The position numbers and the translations under genes were made by a program. From the NCBI GenBank assembly GCA_035048495.1, contig CM068543.1, positions 28,199,751 through 28,263,750 on the forward strand: a stretch of 64,000 nucleotides of DNA, read 5' to 3'. Positions 45,726 to 59,245 of the stretch are shown here, one piece after another (position 1 is the stretch's first letter; each line of letters starts with the position of its first letter). The notes beneath the pieces are model-generated. The model was given only the letters and a program-made list of their open reading frames with translations. It made no database searches and was not told the DNA's origin. This stretch comes from Euptelea pleiosperma (taxonomy: Eukaryota; Streptophyta; Magnoliopsida; Ranunculales; Eupteleaceae).

Positions 45726-47519
45726 GAAATTAGATTTTTTCGATAACAATTGATGCATGATTTCAAATTTGTCGAGTGAAATTGTGGATATTGTCGCGAA
45801 AGCAGGTGCACAGGATGATACGAGGGGTGTTACATGCTGCACCTTAGTTCCTTCAATTTCAATATCACTACTTACTACATGCTGCACCTGAGGTCCTTCA
45901 ATCACTGTACCACCTCTTGAATCAGGTATAAACCCCTACATCAGATTGACGGTATACTAACCTCTTGAACAAGGCATAACTACAATATCACATAGGGGTT
46001 ATAACCTTCCAATCAATAGCAAGAGGACCCACCAGTGTGACCATCTAAATCGATGAGTTGATGGACGGCATTAAAGTACAATGATCGGACTCTCAAGTTG
46101 CTATTTCTATCAACTTTTCTACAATTTATTGAGAGTTTGAGCATGATATGACTTGGATCAATAAAATCACACAGCAAAATTGGTGTTTGATGAGAGCCCT
46201 CTTTTGAATGTTCAGTGGCAATTACAAAGCTGCTGGATCAATGCTAGGGTTGAATATTTAAAGCCAACTGAACAAAGGAAAATAAGTGATTATATTCAAC
46301 AAGAACTTGTCATAGTAAATCATGGGACTTCCTGAAAAAGGAAAAATAAACTTCAGGCATGAACTGTGAAACTAAATTTTTTGTTTCTGCCTACTACAGT
46401 TCATACAAAACATAACAAATGCATTTGTAAGACAAACCCCCCAAGTCTACAATGACTACGGCTCCAGCTCCGGCTCCGGCTCAGGCTCAGTTAGTACTAG
46501 AGTCAACCCACAATCCTTCAGCAGCGGATACAACAAGAGATCGTGCAAAACCATGTTGACACCACATAATATAGTGCAAATCAGCCTTAAAAATGACAGG
46601 AACTTGATATTAAAAACAAATTGCACCCACAAAAACTGTGCGTACAACATTCTAGCTTGCTCTGTGCCTAATTTAACTTAGGAAAGCCAATGAATAAAGG
46701 AAGCAATGGTGAAAAGATCCAAGGACTTTATGTCCATATATCTACATGAGTATGAGGAAGACCGACTGCCCAAGCTAATAATGCAAGCCTACCAGATCCA
46801 CCAACTTGCTGGAAAAACTCATCCGCTTGATCAGCTCCTCATTTTCTGCAAAAGAATGTGTACAAGGACGACATTGGCTCACACAACATGAAATACTGCT
46901 ACTTTGCAAATAAGCAATAGAAAGGAAAAATGTTAACCTGCACAGCTAATGCAGAACTTAACAGGATGAGGTCATATATGATATAAAAGATGTGGGAAAG
47001 GTTGATGTTTCCTTGCCATTTTTAGCAACAAAATAATTCAAAGCTTTCACACAAAGACATCTGAAATCAAGCATTTATATGTTACCCTAAGATAAGAGAA
47101 AAAGCATAGCATAAGAGAATTAACAGAATTGAAGTTCTATGTTTCTCAAAGGTGAGCCATACCCATGCCAAGTAGTATATTTGACGAGCATGGCTACTAG
47201 GTGGATGCACTCCAACATACAAACATGTCCCCAAAAGTTACACACTAGCCTCTGGGATCTAACATAACTTTCTTGCAAAAGAATGTATCCCAGACTCTGA
47301 GATGTAATAAACATGTTCCCCAAAGTTGGGGGAATGTTCACATAAAAAAATGGTACACGGATGAATGGGAAAGCATGGTGAAGCTATTGTCTGGGAATTT
47401 GGAAGAGAGAATCCATTGGGGCAGATGCTTGAGCCCTTTTGGAAGGCGCGAAGATATTCATGTCCTCTCCTGGAGGTCCTCTTAAAGTTAATGGAGATTC
47501 ATCAAGTGTGATCTTATTG
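45726..47519. other. No gene seen
   Basis: AT-rich intergenic sequence of 1.8 kb. A short tandem of GGCTCC/GGCTCA units lies near 46461-46490. No supported coding frame. Confidence 0.4.
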
Positions 47520-47930
47520 GCAGTGTTTTTAAAATCCCACCTCAAATCGCGTAAGGCTTACACCCTATGATACCCGGAATCCCTACTTGTAAATGGCCAT
47601 CGTATCTGTGTCGACACGACATGACACCAGATACTCCTCCGACACCTATCCCCACGTATCCTTCATAAAAAGTTGAAAAAATTAGAAAAAATGAAAATTT
47701 TGAACTAAAAAAAAGGATAGTCGCATCCGTAGCCGTGTCCCTGATTTTAGAAAATGTCAAGTCGTATCCCCGCTTCCCGTGTCCGTATCTGTATCTGGGC
47801 ATCATAGCATACACCTCGAGGCAAGTCGCAGGGTCTTGGCCTTGAGGCTCAAGCTTTAACTGGTTTATAAGAGGCTTATGCCTTATCCAGTTGAGGCTTA
47901 AGCTTCGAGGCTTAAAACTCAACTATGCAG
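47520..47930. repeat. Composite dispersed repeat (GAGGC-rich ends, TATCTGTGTC/CGTATC core)
   Basis: GCCTC/GAGGC-rich ends (AAATCCCACCTCAAATCGCG and GCTTAAGCTTCGAGGCTTAA) surround a middle rich in GTGTCCGTATCTGTATCTG and its inverted forms. This suggests one repeat nested in another. Confidence 0.45.
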
Positions 47931-48129
47931 CCACATACATGGGTAAAACTAATAAAAATTGGTTTTTGCAATATTTTTCCCTTCCTTTTCCCAAAGTACC
48001 CTGGCCATTTATATTCTATGCCAAAAAACCCTATAAAGATGATTTAAATCATCTTCTTCCTCTTATATTGACGCAGGAGGTAATACCGTTCCGCGATTTG
48101 AGAAGGAAGGAAGAGGGGATTACTATTCA

Positions 48130-48700
48130 AGGCACTATTCACGTGACACTATTCACGCAGCACTATTCACAGTGCTGTGGTATGATTTGGGTTTTCATAG
48201 GTAAGAAATTGATAAAAAAAAAGAAAATAGAGATGGAGAAAGAGAAGATAATAAGAGAGAAGAGATAGAGAAAGAGATGGAGAAAAAAAGATGCATTCGG
48301 CTTCGCACCACGAGAGAGATTTCTCAAAGAGATTTTTATTTCTTCATTCATAATTTTTTCATCCTCAAAATCAAAGGGTACATCACCTTTTATAAGACTC
48401 CCTACTTGAACTTTCCTAATTCTAATATAATTGAAATTAGAAACTCCTAATACAAATCAACTATTGCAATCAATAATAAAAATCCTAATTAGAAATAAAA
48501 TCTAATTTCAATTGAAAATCCTAATTAAATTAAAAAAAATCTTTGTGGGGTCCACTAAAAATAGTAAAATCAAAATTTACTATAAATAGTAAATTCGTAA
48601 TTTACTATAAATAATAAAAACGAGATTTACTATAAATAGTAATTTCGGGATTTACTAAATAGTAAAAACGTGAATTACTATAAATAGTAAATAGGATCCA
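48130..48700. repeat. Two short tandem arrays
   Basis: At 48132-48172, CACTATTCACG recurs three times. At about 48575-48690, the unit TTTACTATAAATAGTAAAWW recurs about five times with AATTCGTA/AACGAGA-type spacers; each unit is itself palindromic (ACTATAAATAGT). No coding capacity. Confidence 0.7.
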
Positions 48701-49351
48701 CTTGATTTGGCATTGATTCGGTGTAGCACGGACGATCGTAGTAGAATGCTCCCGCATCATATATATACTTGTAAATATGACATACATGGTCTAAGCAGCT
48801 TCAGCTAGAAGTGTTTCCAAATGACCACATTTCTTATAGAGAAACAAGAAATAATTTAGCATCAAAACTTCCAAATTGAGCTTTAACTGAGAATGATAAA
48901 GATTCCTAAGACTGAAATCAATGGACACTCAAATAAGTCATCAATCTTCCATGATCGTCAACACCATTATATTTGTTAAAAGTATACCTTGTTTACTTGA
49001 TGGGTCGACCAATCGAGGAACGATACTTCATGAGCAGCATACGTTACTAAATTGAGGTTACGAAAAAGAAAATATGACACGAGAACAAGTGAAAGGCCTT
49101 CAAATAATAAAAGGTTTGTGTTGCTTCATGGGCATAATTAGCCAATGTTTTAAAATCCCGCCTCAAAGTTGCACCTTGCTTGCCCAATGAATCGGCAAAA
49201 CATGTTCTCTTCGATCATAGGAAAACAAATTCGTTGGGCAAGCAAGGTGCTAATATGTTCTCTTTTTTAATTTTATTATCTTTCTCAAAGTATTCTTTAT
49301 ACAATAAAAAAGAAAAAAGAAAGAAAACCACATAAAAACAAAAGGCATACC

Positions 49352-49357
49352 TTTATT
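49352..49357 (-). terminator. Polyadenylation signal of the CRM-domain gene
   Basis: The minus strand reads AATAAA 60 bases downstream of the TAA at 49418-49420. Confidence 0.55.
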
Positions 49358-49417
49358 ACAAATCTGTGGTCCGATAGGACTGCCATCCTGTCATCTGTGC
49401 GAAGAATTAACAGACAT

Positions 49418-52400
49418 TTATTTAACTCTCCTTGCTGCAATAAGATCATGGTTCACAATATTTGAAGTCTCATTTTCGTCGTCTTCCCAATCAAGGTTAT
49501 CATCATCGTCGTCGTCGTCAGATTCCATACAAGAACCTTCATCTTCACTCTGCACATCACAAGCCATCAGGGTATTCATACTTATCCTAAGCTCGAGAAC
49601 AATCACGTGGTCTGAAAAGTATATCTCACTTGATTGAACTCTGAGACATGATCAAATCGACTCTGGTCCTCTATGTTCCAGGTATTTCCAGCATCTACAT
49701 CTTTAGAGTCACCCTGTGGATAAATTGCAAGTAGATTTAAAAAAAAAAAAGATTTTTAAATTTCTCAAATAATAAAAGCTTCATTATGACAAATGCCAGA
49801 ACCATGGAAAAGGTAAGTCAGGGAAAGCAACAAAATCCATCACAACTGTGAAATCATTATTAATCCAGATCTCAAAAATAAAAAGCTTGAACAGCACATG
49901 CATTTGAAAGATCAGCACTTCAACTGACATCCCTAGTTGTCTGCAGAAACTTGGACATGGGCGGGCATGACAGTGACACTGACACTGACACAAGTTGGTG
50001 ATGAATAGGGTGACTTCGAGGCAGCCATATGCGAACACAATGTTCCAAACAATATATTAAAACCTTAAGAGTATAATGTTTAAAGATAGAATACCCAGAG
50101 TCAACATAAGACAAAAAGAGAAGGAAAAAATCATCAACATTATAACAAAATAATATAGAGCTTTGACCAACCGAATGAACATGTTAATCTGAATCAATAT
50201 GTATGGATGGCCTAAAGAACCAGAAAGTGTTGTATCCTCATCAAGAACTCTATGACTCGTCATACGTGAGGATTTCAGCAATTTCGATAACGATAGGGTA
50301 TGCAGGGGTTCAATTTCCTGGTAAATGTGTTCTAAAAGGTGATGCTGCTTCAGATTATGAAAAGTGCATATCTTGCCTGTCTACAAACACATTGCCATGC
50401 ACTGTCAAATACCAAAAAACTCTAGGCCAAGATACCAAATTTCAGGACAACAAGATCTGTCCAAGTCATTCCCATTTTGAGTAGTTTTGAATATTGGAAC
50501 AAACTACTATTGGGACAAAATTATCTATGCAAATAAAGTTTGATCATAATTCATTATCGGAGTGCCGATTATGACTAGTGTGGCAATTGGTGATAATTCT
50601 TTGAAGGATCCTTTCAATAGCTTAATGTTGGGGAGATTTAGAACGAAAGAAACAGAAGAGTTTCTCAACTCTAACCAAAGTCAATGGAGTCTTACCTTCA
50701 TTATCATTTAACTCAAAATTATGGGTGGGCTACAAGTTTAAGGAATTCCAAGACGGTACTTATCACTGTTCACAATATTTTTTTTGATAAGTATCATTGT
50801 TCAAAATACTGATCCATATTGTAAGTCTCATCATATTTTGGCTCCACCGATACGATAAGTAGGGTGACTATCAAATTCCCCTACCTATCGTACCTGTAGT
50901 GCTAGTGTTATCACACCAATGCAATCGTACAAGCAAGAAAAATGGAAAAAGTAAAAACTGAACCTTGAACTATGAATTATTTTGCTTCAAATAACTTGCT
51001 ATATTCAGTTACATGCACCATATCAAACATTTCTAATTCTAAGACATGCCTCAAGATATAGAACTTCCTAAGATCCATCCTAAGCAAAAGTAAATGAAGT
51101 GGGTTGTTAAGCAAGTAAATCTAGCAAGTGACTACCATGAATACCACTATCAAGGGGAGAGAGAGAAAGAGAATAACAGCATGAATACAACAGTTATCAA
51201 CAAAAAACATTGTATCCAAAGTAAATGAAGTGGGTTGTTATACTGAAAAAAACATTTAAAAAATAAATATATTCTAAAAAGTTTATAGAAAATAATATCA
51301 ATATTTTAGTTTTAACTATATAGCCGTATCCAAGAACCCAAAGATTTGGGTTGGGCAAGTGAACCATACCCACACCATATACCTGTACCCATACCCAGTT
51401 AAGATAGGTAAGAACAACGGGGAAATTGCCACTTACAATTTCAGTTTTCATCTGTTCTATGGTTCTCTCCAATTCAGATATGTGTTGACTGAGTGCCTGC
51501 ATAAAATATTCAAAATATAGCAAAGATGTTATAATCGCCCATGAGACGAGTCAAATTCATAAATTCAGATAGTGACATTTATAAAGACATCAAAAATTGG
51601 AACTTATAGAAGCATTACGCTCCTAGAGACTGTACTCCACTGCCATTTTAACTATAAAACAGTAAAAATGGGCATTTGAAAGATGATATAACCTCATGGC
51701 GCTGCATGGCAACTGAACGCTTCAATGCTTTTGCTTTTGTTAGAAGGTTTCTTGGCCGCAGGCTGATGGGTCGCTGATAGTTCTTTCCACGATAATAGAT
51801 AAGAGCATAACCCTTTGGGACTTTTTCAATTGCTACCAATATTCCTCCGCTCTCATACTCCAATAACCTTGCTGTATCTTCAACAAAAGAAAGGGTCTTC
51901 TGTTTGGAGATTAACTTCACCAATTCCCTATGCTTCCAATGCAAGTGCATATTCTCAATAACACCATCAAAAACACCACGGATACCTGACACATGGATCA
52001 CAGACAGAAGATCAGCAGTTACAGTTGGGATTGAGCTCGCATTCGTAACATGAAGAGACACTCACCGAGGGGTAAGTACGCCTTCATTCTCAAACCAACC
52101 CTGCGGAACATAAAGCGTTCTTCATCAGTTATTGTCTCCTGGTCATCAGAAGGACCAACTGGAACCATGGATACTTCTATCTTTCCTAACAGTCTCTCTG
52201 CTCGTAGCTTCTTGGTTTGGGCCTGCTCATGAATTGGACATCCAACTATATCAAAATCAAACATACATGGATGTAAAGTTCTCAGAATCCTAACAAAAAA
52301 TCTACAAAACTGGACTCAAATATTTGCATTAGTGATCATGGATCTTGGCAACTTCCCATGGACTACAACCACCAAGGGCCCAGCATTGTGAAGGCACAGT

Positions 52401-53399
52401 CTCCTCAAAGGATTAATCCGAAGATTAAACAGTAAGTATCACAAACCTATCTCAAAATTGATCAACAGCTAAAAGGAAATGCAAACACAGAGTACCCCCT
52501 CCAAAATAGGCAGAAGCAACGATGCTAAAATGTGTGAATTTAAGCTCAAGATTCAAACAACCAATGCCAAAATACATGTTCAAAATTAAAAATAAATAAA
52601 TAAAAGTTAATCTGAGGTTAAATGGAAACCTAGGATCAAATGCTTCACAATTAATGATATATACTTAAAAGACTGAGTCCTAAACCCCGCCACTCTACAA
52701 TTCTAAACCCCATCACTAATCATGTATCTGCAATAACATTCAAAATGCCTTGACCCAAATACAACCTGAGCTTTTCCGTCAATAAAGCAGCATGAATTGC
52801 TAGAAATGTTAACCCCACTTGTGTGAAAAAGATATGGAAAGTAATCATCAAAACTTTTAGACATAACAGTTTAAGGCACTTCAAGGTAAACTGAAAAATT
52901 AGATCACTGGATGTGTTCACACCCCAGTAACATAAAACCCAATATCTAGCCTATCCACTATATCTCTAAGAATGAAGTAATTATGATAGCATAGATCATA
53001 ATATGAAACATTTGCTCTCTTCCAGCATTAAACCATGACGAGAAAAATACTTACAACAGCTAGTTTATGTTCAATTCTCTTGACTATCCTGGCATTCTTA
53101 GCTTTAGATGCCTCTTCTTTCATCTTCTCATGTTCTTCAGCAGATAATTCTCTTCCCCATCGGGCTTGAGCCTCATGAAATTCAGCCAGGGTACCAGCAA
53201 GTGCCTTCCCTTCAAATCCTTCCATAGGAGCAGCCCCAACTACTACACTCCGCACTTTCTCTTCAACATCTTGAATCTCTTTCGTCAATTCCTGTCTTTC
53301 CACTAAAGCAGCTGCCACACTTGTGGGGAGGAAATCCTTCCCACGGTATATGACAATGTAATATTTGTTTCTGAGCAGTAAGATACCTCCTGTTAACAT
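49418..53399 (-). CDS. CRM-domain protein (CFM3-like group II intron splicing factor), 3' exons only
   Basis: Six minus-strand exons join in frame to a C-terminal 356 residues plus TAA: 53055-53399, 52066-52222, 51693-51985, 51437-51496, 49630-49713, 49418-49549; all introns are GT-AG. The first exon holds the end of one CRM domain ([20 protein letters not shown]). The next two form another CRM domain with the GIRG loop (GxxG), WKHRELVKL and IYYRGKNY. A coiled-coil-like segment ([19 protein letters not shown]) and an acidic tail with seven consecutive Asp end the protein. CRM proteins bind RNA and aid splicing of chloroplast or mitochondrial group II introns; the [17 protein letters not shown] segment suggests the CFM3 group. 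The upstream exons (transit peptide, first CRM domains) were not found in the window, so the gene is either split by very long introns or truncated. Confidence 0.88.
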
Positions 53400-55199
53400 C
53401 TGCAAGATAGTCAATTAAATATTTTAGAATTTGGACACTTTGATTGCTCACAGTGTAATCAAACTTTGTCTAACCAGGGCCCTAGTACTTAAAACAGGAG
53501 CTAGGCAGGTGCTACTACAAAAACGCTCACCTTGGCGCAGGCACTAGGTGTTAACTTAGGCCATACATATCAAATTGATGCTATATTTGTTTATATAGTA
53601 GGAATAGATCATACGCACAAGGTAAATGTTATGTACTTCTGTTATGTGCTTCACGAATAAGGAAAACGCAAAGGTATGTATATATATAAACCTCATAAAC
53701 GAACCATTCTCCAAACCCTAACAAGAAGAGAAAGTAAGCATCCTATTTCTCGTTTCTTGATGATTGATTTTTGGGATGTTGAGTATTGGGACTTCAAAGA
53801 TTCAGAGTCTGGGACTTTAGCTCTGTTTGGAGTTTGAACAGTCGAGTTGTTTTTGAACTATTAGATGTAGCACTAAATCACTAAAGTATTTTGGCTTTCA
53901 ACTATTAGAAGTGCTGCATGTAGTTATTTAGAACTCACCAATTAGCTTTGCTATTTGTTTCTACTCCGTACTGTGGATATGTGTTTTCTTTTATTAAATT
54001 AAATCTTTTTAGCGGTATTAATTTTATTTTTTAATTCTTATAAGATAAATAAATAAACTATCAAATAGGCTTTGCTTAGCCGTCCTAAGGGACCCTTGTC
54101 GCCTAACGCTTTTGACTACAATGATTTCTCATGTGTAAGTAAAATAATTTCTGCCATTTCATGCTTAGGAGACAAGAAGATTGCACACCTCATTCCTACA
54201 TATTGTTAAGAATTTAATGTGCATCTAGTACTAATATATAAATCAAGCATGACAAGGTGCCATACTAGAAATTTCTTATTTAAATGTAATCAACAAAGGT
54301 GTAACTATTAACACTACTTTGTGAAAAAATTAACAGGGTGATAAAAACTAACATGCTATACAGTCCATCAATAACCACCTAAATAAGTTTGCTTGAGAGA
54401 TAAGTGGCAGCTTCATGACACGTTCAAAAGAACTTTATGACCTCAAACGTATCATGCTAGCATAGCTATAACAGATCATGTCATCCCGAAGTGTATCTCA
54501 AACAGATACTGCTAGTATAGCTATAACACAAAAAGCTCTGTTATGAGTCCAAGAACTAAAGCTGGAGTTCTTCAATTTAAAAAGATACATTAGAGAAATT
54601 CCAAGTGGAACTATCTGTTGATTAGTTTCTTATATTATATGTGTGTGTGGTTGTCCATGATATTCTTTTATTATTAACAAAGTTTCATTTAAGTTTTAAC
54701 CCTACACTCTCCTCTTCCCTGTGGTTGCAAGGATAAATTCTTCCACTGGGCCCGTTGGATCGAGTATTGGTATCTCTCTCCAACATCTTGTAACAAATTT
54801 TATCTAACATAAAAGGAACGAGATAAATAATATAAAATACCAGCAAGAAACATTTCACCGGAGAGGAATGGGACCCACCCGTAAATAGAAAAGTCTACTC
54901 AAACTCTACATCATTAGCAAATCCAAAATTTCAGCTACCTCCAGAAATCTGGTAGGAAGAGAGGCCTTTACACATTAAAGCAAGGGCCTAGTTTAATTTC
55001 TCATTAAACACCAATCACTCTTCTCATGAAGTAAAATTCCCCTTCTCATAAATAGATAAACCTACAGAAGAACATAAATCATACTTTGAATATGCCACAC
55101 CTAAATTTTCTACAAGCTTATCTAAAAAATACCTGCTCTCACAACCTACTAAATATCACAAAAAAGTAAAACCTAAAGCCCTAATAAACCAGACTCAAA
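53400..55199. other. No gene seen upstream of the first detected CRM exon
   Basis: This should be intron if the CRM gene is intact. I looked on the minus strand for the preceding CRM exon and saw none. It is AT-rich and holds a short GGCGCAGGCACTAGG patch near 53530. Confidence 0.45.
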
Positions 55200-56190
55200 A
55201 TACCAATGTTTTCAATGGCATAGGAGGCAGGGCCCCTTGACGTAGGTCCCAGGGCAAGAAAACCCAGAGGCATGAGGAGCATGTCTCAGAAAAAAGATGA
55301 ATAGCAAAAGCATAATATCAAGAGAGGCATGTGCCTTTTTCATGCTTTTGGTCAGAAGCGTATGCCTCTTGTCAGGAAATATCATGTCTACTAGAATAGA
55401 TATATGTATAAATATATAATATACGGGGTTTCAGGCACATTCTTATGGGCATTGGTTGTTTTCCTGTTCCAACTCAAGCCCTAGCCTCTCTTTCCCTCTT
55501 TTCTTCATTGACAGGGAAAAAGGAAAACCAAAAGAAAAATGTTGGAGAGCTTGATGAGCTTGGTGATGACACCAAAAAAGGTTCACATATTAATGCTCTA
55601 GATACTATGGCTGCTGCTGCCTGATGCTGCTGTGAGTAGGAGCAGAGGCAGCTGTCATGCTGCTGCTGCCATGGACGGGGAGGGGCCGCTACAAGCAGGG
55701 ATTGTTGCTGCTGTGCAACCAGCAGCAGTTGTGCTGTAAATAGAGGCTGATATATATTTTTCGTGAAAAATATCTTAAGATGATGGGATTATACCTACTT
55801 GTATGATGGGTTTGTTCTTTATATTTGCAGTGTTTTTAAACGCAGAGGTGTGGGGCGCATCACTTCAATGGCTTAATGTATGAGGTGTAAAGCCTCACAA
55901 ACACTGTCTTCGTAACTAAACGATAAAAATAAATAATAGGATAAATTCAATAAAAAATAAATTTAGGAAATAATAGATAACAAATTGTAGAAATTTTATA
56001 AAAACAAAAAAAAGAGAAATTTAGGGAAAATGATGTAAAAAGCATTGATCTATTTCACATGGCAAAAAGAGATGTTTCTGTTGAGGTCATTTAACCTAGA
56101 ATAACTCATTGTTTTATTATTATTGATAAGTTAGAATAACTCGTTATTACTTAAGGGTCAAGGGGCAAAACCAAAAGAAGGAAATGTGGG
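55200..56190. repeat. GAGGC-type repeats and CTGCTG-rich segment
   Basis: GAGGC/GCCTC patches at 55200-55380 and 55830-55910 flank a segment with repeated GCTGCTGCTG words (55610-55735). No frame shows a domain. Confidence 0.4.
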
Positions 56191-56229
56191 GCATCTTTTT
56201 CGGATCTTTTGGTATATGTTGGGTCTTTC

Positions 56230-56597
56230 CAGCTTCGTTTCTTCAAACTATTGGCAGTTGGTCATATCTATGCTTTCCTCGCTGTGGCCGTAGACTCTAG
56301 AGCCTTCTTCCTTTTGCAGTTTGGTGAAAGGAATAGAAGGGTCTTTGATGGAAAGGAATCGTCCCTTGCCGACATTGTGTTATCCATTAAGGCGTTTTTA
56401 TTTTTCTAGTCTAAGATGTTTAGAGAATGTAAAGGGATGGTTGGTCTTTAGAGGGGAGTCGATTATGCATAGGAGTAGTTAGGGGTTTGTGTGTTTGTTT
56501 TGTGGAGGTTCTCTCAACCTCCTGCAGTGTGTGTTGTATCTCTTCGCTGGTTTTTAATAAATCTTCACCTTATCAAAAAAAATTAAAAAAAAAGAGA
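56230..56597 (+). pseudogene. LINE 3' end with A-rich tail
   Basis: The plus strand encodes GERNRRVFDGKESSLADIVL near 56323-56385, matching the WKERNNRVFEGRS segment at the C-terminus of the LINE at 38498-40575. It ends at a TAG near 56409. A GGAGGTTCTCTCAACCTCC hairpin (near 56504), a TTTTTAATAAA signal and an A-rich tail at 56574-56597 mark the element's 3' end. It is a short 5'-truncated copy. Confidence 0.7.
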
Positions 56598-56639
56598 TGC
56601 ACCCCTCTAACAAGGAGCTAAAAAATGTGTAAAAGTCAT

Positions 56640-57370
56640 GAGGCATATGCTTTTTCTAAAGCCTCAGTGAATGAGTTGCACGTCTCACGAGCTTTTACAC
56701 TTTTCAATAAGCCTCGACACATTTAGGGGAAGCCTCGCCCCAAGGAATAAGCTACAAATGCCTTTTAAGATATTGGTTTGAGGATGTTTTATTCTACTTG
56801 TATGGTGTATTTGTACTGGAATGATGGGTCTATTGTCAATATTTTTGAATTTTATCATGTTGAAACTTGAAAGATGGTAGTTGGAAAGATTTTGCATAGG
56901 AGTATGCTCAATAATTTGATTGTTTATGAAACAAAGGATGTGGTACACTTTTAGTTTAATTTTGATGGCTTGAATTTGGAACTCTGAAATTTGATTTCTT
57001 TTTCAGTATTTTCATATATTTTTTATTTTCTCTTATTTTTGGAATTTCCACTATTTATTTATCTACTAAAAGAATGCATGCTCGTAAGGCTTACGCCTCC
57101 AGTTTAGACCAATTAAGCGTCTCGCCTAGGGCCGCAACTTGGGCTCGTGCTGGGTTGGCCCCTTCAGTACTCAGGCTCGGGCCTACTTTTGAAAACCCGA
57201 TTAAAATCGAGTTAGACTTCGAGAAACCCAAGCCCGACATACATATAATCAAAGTTTAAAAAAGCATCTGAGGCGTACGCCTCGAGGCAAGGCGATGAAA
57301 AATAGCCTCGAAGTCTTGAGTTGTAACAGGCGTACGCTGCGAGGCTATAGCTTCGAGGCGCAAAACTGTG
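56640..57370. repeat. GAGGC/GCCTC-rich repeats
   Basis: Patches such as GGCGTACGCCTCGAGGCAAG and TTAGGGGAAGCCTCGCC occur in both orientations. They belong to the same loose family as 42790-42990. Confidence 0.5.
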
Positions 57371-57639
57371 ACCCACTTTTCTTTTTTTTTGCTTTTTTGC
57401 ACCCAAAATACCTCATAGAGAGCTCAAATCTTGTCCGAATCACAATCCGTCACTACCTACAATTTTCTTGTGAGTATTCTCACCAAACTCAAGCAAGAAA
57501 GCAAAGCTTTGAAGAATTTTTAAGGTATGTGACCATATTTTGGGTTTTTGCCTTATTTTTCATAAATACATGTAAAGTTTCATTATTTTTCCTTCTTTAA
57601 TGGTTTGTTTTTGTTGTTTTCTTAATATTATGATTGAAT

Positions 57640-58331
57640 ATGGTGAGGGGTTTCTAAGAAGCATGGGAGTAGTGATAGTAGTAGAAAAGATCCGACATAG
57701 AAGTATGGGGTAGAAGTTGAAGGTCCAAATGTGGGATCCAAGGGTTACATTTATCTACAATGCAATTTTCGTAGTAGGGTTATAAAGGAGGGATGAAAAG
57801 GATGAAAGATCATCTAGCGAGTACCCATAATAATGTGTCTCCATGTACAGAAGCACCCCTAGAAGTTGTAGAAGAGATAAAAGCCTACATGGCTAAAGGA
57901 GCACAAAAAAAGTACAGCTAATGAAGATTTTGAGTTTATGTCGAATAGGACTCATATTATGGTGGTAGCGCAACCAAGGAAGTAGGCTCCGCACCGGGTG
58001 TGGGTGGCTCTAGTGGTGCTAATACGGTTTCATCGCGTAGTGTAAAGGGGCCAATAGAGAGATACATTGTGGCCGAGCCCGAGGACCATATAGGTGGTAG
58101 CGAGGGTGGTGCTAGGCATGAAAATGTAGAACCACCACGTGTCTTAGCACCTTACAATGCAAATGAGCATAGGAACCAAGTGTGCTTGGACATTGGACGG
58201 TTCTTTTTTGAAAATGATCTTTCATTCAATGTGGCCACTAGTCCTTTTGTGAATATGTTGCGGGCAGTTGAAGAGTATGGGCGTGGTTTAAAACCGCCAA
58301 GCATGTACGAGCTGCGGACGTGGATCCTCAA
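57640..58331 (+). pseudogene. hAT transposase relic 1 (N-terminal part)
   Basis: Broken frames from 57640 resemble a BED zinc-finger region ending in MKDHLASTH and followed by VVEEIKAYM (stops near 57700-57930). From 58000 an open stretch contains ARFF-like GRFFFENDLSFNVATSPFVN and YGRGLKPPSMYELR, the entry to the DUF659-type domain of plant hAT transposases. The catalytic region is absent; a GTTTCGG-rich repeat replaces it from about 58332. It is inactive. Confidence 0.7.
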
Positions 58332-58561
58332 GCATGGTTCAAAGTATTGGACGAAACCGATACGTATCGCCCGAAACGTATCGGTTTCGGTCAAGGACGG
58401 GGCAAAATACTATTACGTATCACGAATCACACGGTTTCGGTACAGTTTCGGTACTTATCGTTGGTTTCGGGCGTAGTTTCGCCCGTACCGAAAGTATCGG
58501 CCGAAACGTAACGGTATGAAATGGGAATAAACGATCCCATCTCAGTGCTTTTCAGCATGGT
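58332..58561. mobile_element. CCGAAAC/GTTTCGG-rich non-coding repeat
   Basis: Alternating CGGTTTCGG and CCGAAACG words make the segment strongly self-complementary. AGCATGGTT occurs at both edges (58332-58340 and 58553-58561) as a possible 9-bp duplication. However, the same nine bases open the related copy at 44325, so they may instead be part of the element. Confidence 0.5.
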
Positions 58562-58639
58562 TGTCTGCAGAAAACCAATAATTCATGCACGGGTAGCACG
58601 GCCATAATTCACGGGCAATAATTCACCCAAATCAAAGAA

Positions 58640-58812
58640 AAAAAAGAATAAATAGGGCCATAGGGGGGAGGATGAGAGAGAGAAAGACCGACTGAGAGAG
58701 AGAGAGGAGAGGGTACCCCTGTTGTGTGGCTTGTGCCTCCAAGGTGCCTCGCGCCATCTCGCCTCGCTGCGCCGCCGTGCCTCGCCTCCAGCCTCGCCGC
58801 CTTGAATCACCG
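58640..58812 (+). other. Possible non-coding first exon of hAT copy 2
   Basis: A GAGAGA-rich then GCCTCGCC-rich stretch ends in ACCGGTAAGTGG, a strong splice donor. A candidate acceptor (AAATAG) lies just upstream of the ATG at 61322. Many plant hAT genes have a 5' UTR intron, but the distance here (2.5 kb, filled with MITEs) and the lack of transcript data keep this tentative. Confidence 0.25.
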
Positions 58813-58949
58813 GTAAGTGGTTTTTTCTTTTTTTTTTTTCGTTGTGTAACAGTGAGAGAGGCGGCCTCTTTCTGTTCTCCCATTTTGAGTTAAAACCCTA
58901 AGAGAAAGGTTGTGAGAAGGGTTATGGTGTAACATGATGTACCTAAGAT

Positions 58950-59245
58950 GGATGAGTGAGTCTATATTTGCCACTCACTGCTGCCATCTGGGCTCACTGG
59001 CCACATGGATGTTTAGCTGTTTGTTTTAGTACAAAAAATGCATGTTGAATCCAACGGCTAAAAAGCCTTCAATTAGCATTCTAATAACGTGGTTTTTTAC
59101 CGTTGATTTTGAGATTTTTTTTAAGATGCTAAAATATAACAATTATAAATGATCGATCAAGCTGATCTTTGGTATGTAGGTCCACCAAGAGGTGGTTCAA
59201 ACATCCGTAAGGTCAGTAGGCCATAAACTAAGCTCCAAATGGCAT
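58950..59245. mobile_element. Hairpin MITE copy (diverged)
   Basis: Left arm CACATGGATGTTTAGCTG and right arm CAAACATCCGTAAGGTCAGT are inverted. The middle has the usual TTTTACCGTTGATTTTGAGA and GATCAAGCTGATCTTTGG. The outer ends are degraded. Confidence 0.6.

Noticed and set aside
50203..50484. 93-codon plus-strand frame beside the CRM gene
   Set aside because: It lies in the large intron (49714-51436) of the minus-strand gene and has no recognisable domain.
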